A program made the position numbers and the translations under genes. Positions 46,656 to 53,757 of a stretch of DNA of 64,000 nt are shown one piece after another. Under the pieces are notes generated by a model. It did not search any database, had not been told where the DNA came from, and saw nothing but the letters and a program-made list of their open reading frames with translations. Positions within the stretch are counted from its first letter, which is position 1. Every line of letters begins with the position of its first letter. The DNA is from an uncultured Pseudomonadota bacterium (GTDB lineage: Bacteria; Pseudomonadota; Gammaproteobacteria; Steroidobacterales; Steroidobacteraceae): the NCBI GenBank assembly GCA_946479515.1, contig CAMLGF010000012.1, positions 1 to 64,000 of the forward strand, written 5' to 3'.

Positions 46656-47546
46656 ATGAAACGAATCGCCTTTCTCGGGCTGGGCATCATGGGTGCGGCG
46701 ATGGCGCGACGGCTGCTGGCCCAGGGTTTCGATCTCACGGTGTGGAATCGCAATCCGTCGCGAACGACGTCACTGGTGGCGGCCGGCGCGCGCCCTGCCG
46801 CATCGCCCGCGGATGCGGCGCAGGGCGCCGAAGCGGTGCTCGCCATGGTCGCGGACGACGGCGCCTCGCGCGCGGTGTGGCTGGGCCAGGGCGGCGCCGG
46901 GAAGGGCGCCCTGGATACGATGGCCCGCGGCGCACTGGCCATCGATTCGAGCACGCTCACCGTCGACTGGATGCGTGAGCTCGGCCAGGCGGCGGCGGTG
47001 CGCGGCGTGCCGTTCCTGGATGCCCCGGTCACGGGCACCCGGCGGCACGCGGAAGAGGGCGCGCTGAAATTCCTCGTCGGCGGGGAGGAGTCGCAGGTGC
47101 GACGCGCACAGCCGCTGTTCGCGGCCCTGGGTCGCGGACACGTGCACGTGGGACCCGCGGGCAGCGGCGCACTGCTCAAGCTCATCAACAATTTCATGTG
47201 CGGCGTGCAGGTGGCCAGCCTCGCGGAGGCGCTTGCCATGGCGCAACGCCATGGGCTCGACCTGCGGCTGGCGGCGGACGTGCTCGCGGCCGGCTCGCCG
47301 GGCAGCCCTCTCGTCGGGATGCTGGCCGAACGCATGGTGGCACGCGACTACACGCCGAACTTCCTCGTGCCGCTGATGATCAAGGACCTGAACTACGTGC
47401 TGGAGACTTTCGCCGCGTCGGGAATCGACCTGGCCGACGCACGCGCGGCACGCGAGCGCTTTCGCGACGCAGTGGCCGCGGGACATGGGGAAAAGGACAT
47501 TGCCGCGGTGGTCGAGCCGCTGTGGGCCGACCGAGGGGAGGCATAG
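46656..47546 (+). CDS. NAD(P)-dependent beta-hydroxyacid dehydrogenase (HIBADH family)
   Basis: A 296-residue oxidoreductase. The Rossmann motif GLGIMG is at 8-13, the substrate motif DAPVTGTR near 122-129, and catalytic Lys175 lies in GALLKLINNF. This is the layout of 3-hydroxyisobutyrate, tartronate-semialdehyde and glyoxylate/succinic-semialdehyde reductases. It probably reduces a short semialdehyde or oxidises a hydroxy acid. The amidohydrolase gene starts two bases after its stop, with the ribosome site inside this gene, so they are cotranscribed. Confidence 0.9.
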   Translation: MKRIAFLGLGIMGAAMARRLLAQGFDLTVWNRNPSRTTSLVAAGARPAASPADAAQGAEAVLAMVADDGASRAVWLGQGGAGKGALDTMARGALAIDSSTLTVDWMRELGQAAAVRGVPFLDAPVTGTRRHAEEGALKFLVGGEESQVRRAQPLFAALGRGHVHVGPAGSGALLKLINNFMCGVQVASLAEALAMAQRHGLDLRLAADVLAAGSPGSPLVGMLAERMVARDYTPNFLVPLMIKDLNYVLETFAASGIDLADARAARERFRDAVAAGHGEKDIAAVVEPLWADRGEA

Positions 47547-47548
47547 AC

Positions 47549-48391
47549 ATGAAGGGTTTGCTGTGCGTGCTTGCACTGGCCAGCTGCGCGCCGGCCATCT
47601 GCCAGCAGAAGGTGTTCGACGTGCACGTCCACCTCCACCACGGTGAGGCATCCCTCCACGAGTACCAGGCGCAGGTCGAAGAGGCGGGGATCGCGCTGGC
47701 GGGTTTTGGCGCCATGTGGTTTGGCGGGCCCCATCAGGCGCCGGCCGGCCAGATCGCGCGCACGCGCCAGAGCAACGATGCGCAGCTCGCGCTGGCCGCG
47801 AAGTATCCCGGCCTGCTGCCGATCGTGACCGTGCATCCGTACGACGGTCGGGACGCAATCACCGAACTGGAACGCGTGGCGCGCCGCGGTGCCAGGGTGC
47901 TGAAGCTGCATCCGCACACCCAGCAGTTCGACACCACCGATCCGCGTGTGTTGAGCCTGGTGCGGCGGGCGGGTGAGCTCGAAGTGGTGGTGCTGATGGA
48001 CAACGCCGGCATCATCCCGGGCGATTGCGAGAACCTGTTCAACCTGGCGGTGAAGAGTCCCGGGACGAAATTCATCTTCGCCCACCTGGGCGGATTGAAT
48101 TTCCGCTTCTGGAACATCCTCGCGTTGGCGCGCACCGCCGAGAATTTCTTCGCGGACAATGTGTACTTCGACATCTCCGGAGTCGCGATCCTCGCCGCGG
48201 GTTCGCCGCTGCAGCAGGAGTTCGTGTGGACGCTGCGAAACGTGGGCGTCGACCACATCCTGATGGGTTCGGATTTCCCGCAGATGTCGCTGCCCCGGAC
48301 ACTGACGGCGTTCGACCGGCTTGGCCTGACCGCGGATGAACGGGCAAGGATCCTGTACGGGAATGCTCGCGGGCTCTTCGGCCTGGAGTGA
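47549..48391 (+). CDS. Amidohydrolase family 2 protein, exported
   Basis: A 280-residue metal-dependent hydrolase. Metal ligands are likely His26 and His28 in DVHVHLH, His in KLHPHTQQ, His in FAHLGG and Asp in GSDFPQ, the order of the amidohydrolase-2 (TIM-barrel) family. The N-terminus is a short hydrophobic leader; LASC at 10-13 could be a lipobox, or cleavage occurs near residue 19. It probably hydrolyses or decarboxylates a small acid. GAGGGGAGG at the end of the preceding gene is its ribosome site. Confidence 0.83.
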   Translation: MKGLLCVLALASCAPAICQQKVFDVHVHLHHGEASLHEYQAQVEEAGIALAGFGAMWFGGPHQAPAGQIARTRQSNDAQLALAAKYPGLLPIVTVHPYDGRDAITELERVARRGARVLKLHPHTQQFDTTDPRVLSLVRRAGELEVVVLMDNAGIIPGDCENLFNLAVKSPGTKFIFAHLGGLNFRFWNILALARTAENFFADNVYFDISGVAILAAGSPLQQEFVWTLRNVGVDHILMGSDFPQMSLPRTLTAFDRLGLTADERARILYGNARGLFGLE

Positions 48392-48394
48392 CCC

Positions 48395-48937
48395 TCAACG
48401 CGGCGCGCCGAACTCCTGCACCCAGTAGATGTGGCCGCGCTTCCTGCCGACGGCGAAGCCGACCCCGATCTCGCGGAACTTCGGTTCCATGATGTTTGCG
48501 CAATGTCCGGGGCTGCCCAGCCAGCCGGCCACCACTTCCTCGGCGGACTCCGGGCCGAATGCGATGTTTTCGCCGGTGAGGCGCCATTGATAGCCGGCGC
48601 GGCGCACCCGGTCCCTGGGCTGGCTGCCGTCGCTGCCGCGATGATCGAAGTACGCCTTGCGCGCCATGTCGCGCGCGTGCTCACCGGCCGCCGCAGCGAG
48701 CTTGCGTGACACGGCCAATGGCGGCGCGGCGGCGAAGCGCTCACGGCCGCATCGGCGGGCGTGGCTTCGGGCGGCATTCACCAGTTCCACGACGCGCGTG
48801 TGCACCTTGGCGACGGACTCCCGCGCCACCATCGCGTCCCTGGCGGACACGGCCGCGGCCAGGACGAATGCCGCCAGGAGCGCGAGAGCCGTCCGCGAGG
48901 CCAGTGGCGTGATCCGTCGAAGTGCGATTCCATGCAT
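48395..48937 (-). CDS. Secreted CAP/SCP-domain protein
   Basis: A 180-residue protein with a signal peptide (ends VSA near residue 31). The CAP domain is clear: DHRGSDG, GENIAFGP, EVVAGWLGSPGHCANIMEP and EIGVGFAV, with the His and Glu residues that form the CAP cavity (like YkwD). Its function in bacteria is not settled. I placed the start at 48937 where the leader begins; the frame is open 70 codons further upstream but with a Cys/Arg-rich stretch that looks non-coding. It converges with the amidohydrolase. Confidence 0.85.
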   Translation of the reverse strand: MHGIALRRITPLASRTALALLAAFVLAAAVSARDAMVARESVAKVHTRVVELVNAARSHARRCGRERFAAAPPLAVSRKLAAAAGEHARDMARKAYFDHRGSDGSQPRDRVRRAGYQWRLTGENIAFGPESAEEVVAGWLGSPGHCANIMEPKFREIGVGFAVGRKRGHIYWVQEFGAPR

Positions 48938-49249
48938 GGCCCGAGTATTCCTGCGCCGCGCTGAACACCAGATGAAGACGAGGATCCTGCACGGCAACCG
49001 CGCCGGCGTTCGAAACGCAGCGTTGCGCCGGCCGTGGACGCGGCCGTCTACCATGCGCCTGGGCGAGTCGCAATCGCATCGGCGAATCCGCAGGCGACTG
49101 CTGCGACAAAAGTCCTGCGGTCGGCGCGACGGGTTGCTGCGACGCACATGCCGATCTAACTAGAGGGGCGGTCCACGGGCGCCGCTTGGCGAATCTTCAG
49201 GAACCGGAGTAGCGTAAGCCCGCGCGCCACCATCACCAACAGGGCATCC
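48938..49249. other. Intergenic region, 312 bases, divergent
   Basis: Lies between the CAP gene (minus) and the three-gene unknown operon (plus). TGCTGCGAC occurs twice (near 49101 and 49136), and a short AT-containing stretch (ATCTAACTAGAGG) is at 49155-49167. No terminator, RNA gene or confident promoter is visible. Confidence 0.4.
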
Positions 49250-49996
49250 ATGGACCCGGAGCAGCGACTGACGACCCTCGAGCAGAAAGTGGATGCCTGG
49301 ATCGCGCTGGATGCGCGGCTCGAGGCGATCGAGGGTTCCCTCAAGAAGATGAGTCCCAGGTCGTCGCTGCGCGACTGGATCCAGGCGCTGTCGCCGTTCC
49401 TCACCGCGGTGGTCATCTTCGTCATGGGGTTCGTGCTCAAGGATTCGGTCACGCAGGCACTGGAGCGCGAGAAGCTCGACCTCAGCTACGTCACCAATGT
49501 GCGCGACCTCATCAAGGGCTTCGATACTGCGCAGGAACAAGCCTCGGCGGATTCCAACGCCATCGCGCTCGCGATGTATGGTCGGTTCGCGCTCGTGCCA
49601 CTGGTCGAGCGGCTGCAGGGCGGTGACGTGGCGCAGCTCGCGGCGGAGCGCGGCCTGCGCATCGTGGCGGCCTCCGACCCGGCGGCGGCCTGCACCGCGT
49701 TCACCCGCATCCTGAGAGACCCGGCGCGCCAGTACACCTGGCAGACGCACGAGGCGGCCGTGCGTCTCATGGGCGCGGCGGACTGCGTGCCGGCCATCGG
49801 ACTGCTGCGTGCCTATCGAGAGCAGCTGCGCGCACTCGAAGATCCGGCGCGGCTCGCGGATTTCGCGCGGCGCTTTTCGAACCGCGATGCATTCGATGCC
49901 GAGAACGTCGCTGGCTTCACCACCCAGGTCGAGGACGCGACGGCCATTCTCGAGGTGTCACGCGAGAACAGTGGAGGCAACGCATGGTGGCGATGA
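49250..49996 (+). CDS. Uncharacterised membrane protein with N-terminal coiled coil
   Basis: A 248-residue protein. Residues 3-37 look like a coiled coil (LTTLEQKVDAWIALDARLEAIEGSLKK region), one membrane helix follows near 47-65 (LSPFLTAVVIFVMGFVLKD), and the rest is helical and may form HEAT/TPR-like pairs (RLQGGDVAQLAAERGLRIV; ALEDPARLADFARRF). I cannot name the family. It is the first of three overlapping genes: its stop lies inside the next gene's start region, where GGAGG at 49973-49977 serves the second gene. It probably anchors a complex in the inner membrane; that is inference. Confidence 0.62.
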   Translation: MDPEQRLTTLEQKVDAWIALDARLEAIEGSLKKMSPRSSLRDWIQALSPFLTAVVIFVMGFVLKDSVTQALEREKLDLSYVTNVRDLIKGFDTAQEQASADSNAIALAMYGRFALVPLVERLQGGDVAQLAAERGLRIVAASDPAAACTAFTRILRDPARQYTWQTHEAAVRLMGAADCVPAIGLLRAYREQLRALEDPARLADFARRFSNRDAFDAENVAGFTTQVEDATAILEVSRENSGGNAWWR

Positions 49997-50787
49997 CACG
50001 GTCGGTGGCGGTCGCCATCCTGCTGCTGGCGCCGGCGCTGGCATCGGCGCAGCTGGCGGAATGCTCGGGTCTCGGCGGCGGTTCGAGCGACTACAAGGTG
50101 GTGATGGACGAGCTGTCGCTGCCCGCCGATTCGGGGCCCGCCGCGGCGCGGCTGCGCGAGCTCAAGGAGCGCCTGGCCTTCACGCTGAGCCTGCAGTTGC
50201 GCGACTTCCAGAGTGACGTCGTCAGCCGCAGGATTTCGCCGGCGATCGGCCTGGGCCTGGTCAGCTGCGCGAATCGCAAGCCCTCGCCCGGCGGCCTGGA
50301 GTTCGACGCGCTGCGCGTGCGCACGCTCAACAATCAGCGCGTGGTGGTGGAACTCTGGGGCCACCTGCTAGCGCCCGATGCACCCGCCACGGGCGCGCCG
50401 CATGCGCTCATCGGCTACGTGATTCCGCCGGTGCTCCACTATCTACCCGACCAGTCGATACTCGGGCGCTTCTCGGTGGAGTATCCCAAGCAGGGCGGCG
50501 GGCCGGCGGCGTCACTGCAGTTGCCGGAGGCTTCGGCGTTCGCGCTGGTGGGCCTGGCAGTGAAGGCCGCCCGGGCCAACAAGTACGACCTGGCGACCTG
50601 GGCATTCGTCCGCAGCGAGTCGAGCATCCGGCAGGCGCAGGACATCGGCGGTTCCGCGGAGCTCGGCGACCTGCTCGCCTACGTGCAGAAGGCGGCCTGT
50701 GAAGTGCGCGAGCGGGCGCGCAACGACGCCAGCTACGACGGCGCGCTGTCGCTGACGCCGCGGGAACTCTGTGGAGCAAGCACATGA
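49984..50787 (+). CDS. Uncharacterised secreted protein, middle gene of a three-gene operon
   Basis: A 267-residue protein with a signal peptide (ends ASA near residue 22). The mature part has several short amphipathic helices, two cysteine pairs and no domain I can identify. The segment LSCANRKPSPGG and the helical C-terminus (EVRERARND) are notable only as landmarks. Its start overlaps the first gene by 13 bases and its stop overlaps the third gene's ATG (ATGA), so the three products are probably made in fixed ratio. Periplasmic location is inferred from the leader. Confidence 0.6.
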   Translation: MVAMTRSVAVAILLLAPALASAQLAECSGLGGGSSDYKVVMDELSLPADSGPAAARLRELKERLAFTLSLQLRDFQSDVVSRRISPAIGLGLVSCANRKPSPGGLEFDALRVRTLNNQRVVVELWGHLLAPDAPATGAPHALIGYVIPPVLHYLPDQSILGRFSVEYPKQGGGPAASLQLPEASAFALVGLAVKAARANKYDLATWAFVRSESSIRQAQDIGGSAELGDLLAYVQKAACEVRERARNDASYDGALSLTPRELCGAST

Positions 50788-52070
50788 GCGGGTTGCGCGG
50801 CCTCCTCTGGATTGCATCACTCGCGTTGCTGGCCGCACTGCCGTCCACGGCATTTGCGGGAGCCGCGAGCCCATGCAGCAAGCCCGTGGTGTTCGACTCG
50901 AACGTGCAGGTACACATCTTCCCGTTCACGGCGGAGTCCGCGCTCACCCGCGAGGCGCGCGCGCTCGCCACGCTGTTGCAGCGTCACGTGCTGTTCGCGG
51001 CACTCAAGTACCCGAGCATCGGCGTACAGGAATTGCTCGACGACGACTCGCCGTGCAGCTTCGGCCAGGTTGCGGGCCGCATCAGCGCCGGACTGCGACC
51101 GGACCAGACGGCGATCTTCCTGCGCGGCCGCATCTTCGAGCAGGACGGGGTGATCTATCTCAAGAGCTTCGTGGACGTGAAGGCGCCGGCGGCCCGGAGC
51201 GAAATTCGCTGGCCCCTGGCCCTGGATGCGGCGGCCGATGCCCGGGTGGCCGTCACCACGGTGGTGCCGCTCGCGATCGAGAGCTTCGCGCCGCGGGCAA
51301 TCCCGGTTTCGTTCCTCGAGCGGCTGCAGCCCTCGCAGATCGAAGCGCGGCGCGTGCACGCGGAGCCGAGCGGTGACTCGCCTTTCCAGGAGCTGCCGGA
51401 CGGCACCGGCGGGCGTTACACCTTCCTGGTGTTCCAGGCGCGCGACGACTGGATGCGCGTGCGCGTCCTGCCGTTCGGCATCGAAGGCTGGATGCCGGCG
51501 CATGCGCTGGCCGGCGGCGATCTGCTCAAGGGAGAGTTTCCCGAGCTGTACTTCGTCGATGCATTGGTCGGCTATTTTGCGCTCTCCGGCAAGCGGGGCG
51601 ACAATGCCCGAATTCTCGAGCGCACCCGGCAGTCGTTCGAGCGTTACCTGAGCGTCACCGGCAATGCGGCCGAGCCGGACGCGCGCGCGCTGGCCCGGGT
51701 TCTCATGGGCAATGCGCGGCTGCTTGCGGCGGGCGATGACTGGGATGAAGCCACGCTGGGCGACGCGCAACGCGACTACCGGCGCGCCGTGCAGGAGTCG
51801 CCCACCTGGAGCCCGGCCCGCGCACATCTGCTCGCCGACACCACGCTGCTGTGCGCCCGCGGATCCTGCGAGGGTGGCGCCGCCGCGCTCGAATCCGCCT
51901 ACCTGGAAGCGATCGCGCGCGACCCGTTGAGCATCGATCTGGTCAATGGCCTCGGTGGCTACTACCAGGTCGCAGGGCTCAACCGGCTCACTACCGGGCT
52001 TGCAACACAGGAACTGAAGGCCCGCGCCGAGAAGGTGCGGGCCGTGCAGGCGCGCATGTCGCGCCCGTGA
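50784..52070 (+). CDS. Uncharacterised secreted protein with helical repeats, third gene of the operon
   Basis: A 428-residue protein with a signal peptide (ends AFA near residue 25). Residues about 180-235 have an SH3-like pattern (YTFLVFQARDDWMRVRVLPFGIEGWMPAHAL), and the C-terminal part contains TPR-like helices (RILERTRQSFERYL; DAQRDYRRAVQESPTWSPA). An SH3-like domain followed by repeats suggests an envelope-binding adapter, but no family could be assigned. It shares four bases (ATGA) with the preceding gene, showing translational coupling. Confidence 0.62.
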   Translation: MSGLRGLLWIASLALLAALPSTAFAGAASPCSKPVVFDSNVQVHIFPFTAESALTREARALATLLQRHVLFAALKYPSIGVQELLDDDSPCSFGQVAGRISAGLRPDQTAIFLRGRIFEQDGVIYLKSFVDVKAPAARSEIRWPLALDAAADARVAVTTVVPLAIESFAPRAIPVSFLERLQPSQIEARRVHAEPSGDSPFQELPDGTGGRYTFLVFQARDDWMRVRVLPFGIEGWMPAHALAGGDLLKGEFPELYFVDALVGYFALSGKRGDNARILERTRQSFERYLSVTGNAAEPDARALARVLMGNARLLAAGDDWDEATLGDAQRDYRRAVQESPTWSPARAHLLADTTLLCARGSCEGGAAALESAYLEAIARDPLSIDLVNGLGGYYQVAGLNRLTTGLATQELKARAEKVRAVQARMSRP

Positions 52071-52220
52071 GGCGCCACGTTCCCCGCCGTTCCTGTAGAT
52101 AGAGGCCCGGCGCGCGGTTCGATCCGGCGCGGATGCGAACCACCGCACAATATGCCGGTGATCCGGCCGGTATGCTCCGTCGCACCTCGAGCCCCGGGGC
52201 TCGCTACTGGAGCGTTCCGT

Positions 52221-52679
52221 ATGCGTCGCAGCATTCTCCTGGTTTCGATCGCGGTCGTCGTCCTGTCCGCCTGCTCCGTCAGCAAGGCAGTGCATCAGCC
52301 CAAGGCGAAGGATCTGAGCGTGCTCGACGTGGGCACGTCGCGCGATCGCGTGCTGCTCGAGCTCGGGCAGCCGGTAGTTAGCGAGAAGAATGCCGATGGC
52401 AACCAGATGGACTACTTCAAGTTCATCCAGGGTCAGCACGGCGCGGCCAAGGCCGGCAAGGGCCTGCTGTACGGCGCCCTGGCCGTCGGAACACTGGGCC
52501 TGTCCGAGATCGTGACCAACCCCGTGGAAGGCACGGCAGGTGCGGGCAAGGAGATGCAGGTCAAGGTGACCTACGACCCGCAGAACATGGTGCAGCTCGT
52601 CGATGTCCTCAAGGACGAGCGCTGGATTCGCGTGCAGAAGGTTGGCGAAGCGGCCAGCGGCGGCGAAACGACCAGGTAA
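52221..52679 (+). CDS. Small lipoprotein with SmpA/OmlA-like N-terminal motif
   Basis: A 152-residue lipoprotein: hydrophobic leader and lipobox VLSAC (Cys18), then DVGTSRDRVLLELGQPV, which resembles the first motif of SmpA/OmlA (BamE-like) proteins, where an Asp/Gly-rich turn precedes a helix. A Gly/Ala-rich stretch in the middle (LLYGALAVGTLGLSEI) may be a membrane-interacting helix and is unusual for BamE. I chose the ATG at 52221 at the leader. A strong terminator follows 28 bases after the stop, so the gene is monocistronic or ends the operon. Confidence 0.7.
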   Translation: MRRSILLVSIAVVVLSACSVSKAVHQPKAKDLSVLDVGTSRDRVLLELGQPVVSEKNADGNQMDYFKFIQGQHGAAKAGKGLLYGALAVGTLGLSEIVTNPVEGTAGAGKEMQVKVTYDPQNMVQLVDVLKDERWIRVQKVGEAASGGETTR

Positions 52680-52706
52680 TCCATCCGGCAACCGGCCGGA
52701 ACCCAG

Positions 52707-52737
52707 GCCCCTGGCGGTTGCCCGCCCGGGGCTTTTT
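52707..52737 (+). terminator. Intrinsic terminator after the small lipoprotein gene
   Basis: Stem GCCCC-T-GGCGG with CCGCC-C-GGGGC around TTGC (52707-52732), then five T's. One mismatch in an otherwise ten-base-pair stem. Confidence 0.85.
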
Positions 52738-52820
52738 CATGTGGTGGCGCATTCCGGCCTGCATCGCCGGGTCGCGCTGACTCCAGGAAGGCGGATTTTC
52801 CTGCTATCTGCACCCCTCGA

Positions 52821-53630
52821 ATGACCTTCGGGGGTTCAATCTTGCTCGCAGTCAGTCTCATCTGCGCGGTCGCGGCCGCACTGGCAATCGCGCTGTTTCG
52901 GCTCCCGCGTGCAAAACCGCCGGGATCGCGTCTGCTGCGTGCCGCTGCCTGGCTGTTGTTGGCCGGCGGCACCGGCGTATCCGGACTGCTGACGCTGGCG
53001 TTGTTCACAGGGAGATTCGGCCCCGAGCACTTCTGGTTTCGCGAACCCGCGTTCTTCATTGCGATCGCGGTGCTCGCCTGCGCGCTCATGTGGTGGCTGC
53101 GCCGTCCGGAGTCGCCCGTGCTGAGATGGGGCCTGCCGACAGCGCTCGCCGTGCTGGCCGTGGCCGGCGTGCTGCTGGGCCACGCGGACGGCCGCGCCAC
53201 GCCTCTCTCGATGTCGATGCCCACGCGCGCGATCGAGGCGCCCGCACTCACCTATGTCGACGGCGAAGGCCGCGCACGCAGCATCGCCGAGCTGCGCGGC
53301 AAGGTCGTGTTGCTCAACTTCTGGGCGACCTGGTGCACGCCCTGCCGGCGTGAGATGCCCTTGCTTGCGAAGCTGCAGCGCGAGCATGCCGCCGACGGCC
53401 TGGTGGTGCTGTTCGTCTCGCTCGAAGAGCCGGCGGTACTCGACCCCTTTCTCGCGGCACATCGCTTCGACGGCGTGCAGGGGCGACTGCTGCACGCGGC
53501 CGATTACTACGGCGCCGGCAGGTTCTATCCACTGAGCTACCTGATCTCGCGCGAAGGGCGCGTGGCCGAGCGATGGAGCGGCCGGCCACGCGAAGACTGG
53601 TTGGCCTCGCGCCTGGGCGAGTTGCTCTGA
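52821..53630 (+). CDS. Membrane-anchored TlpA/ResA-type thiol-disulfide protein
   Basis: A 269-residue protein. Three or four N-terminal membrane helices occupy about residues 1-120, then a thioredoxin-like domain from about 140 has the redox motif WCTPC (Cys172, Cys175) after VVLLNFWAT and the later GRFYPLSYLI with the cis-proline. It probably reduces disulfides in the periplasm, for example in cytochrome maturation; several helices instead of one anchor is unusual for TlpA. It starts after the terminator at 52737. Confidence 0.87.
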   Translation: MTFGGSILLAVSLICAVAAALAIALFRLPRAKPPGSRLLRAAAWLLLAGGTGVSGLLTLALFTGRFGPEHFWFREPAFFIAIAVLACALMWWLRRPESPVLRWGLPTALAVLAVAGVLLGHADGRATPLSMSMPTRAIEAPALTYVDGEGRARSIAELRGKVVLLNFWATWCTPCRREMPLLAKLQREHAADGLVVLFVSLEEPAVLDPFLAAHRFDGVQGRLLHAADYYGAGRFYPLSYLISREGRVAERWSGRPREDWLASRLGELL

Positions 53631-53757
53631 TCCGCCGCTCGCGAAACCGCGAGCGGAACTTGTTGGCAGTTTCCGATACTCGCGGCGCCCGGCTGACTTG
53701 GCACGCGGCCCGAGCGCGCGTGATCCTCGGCACACCCACCGCAGACAAGGATCCGTC

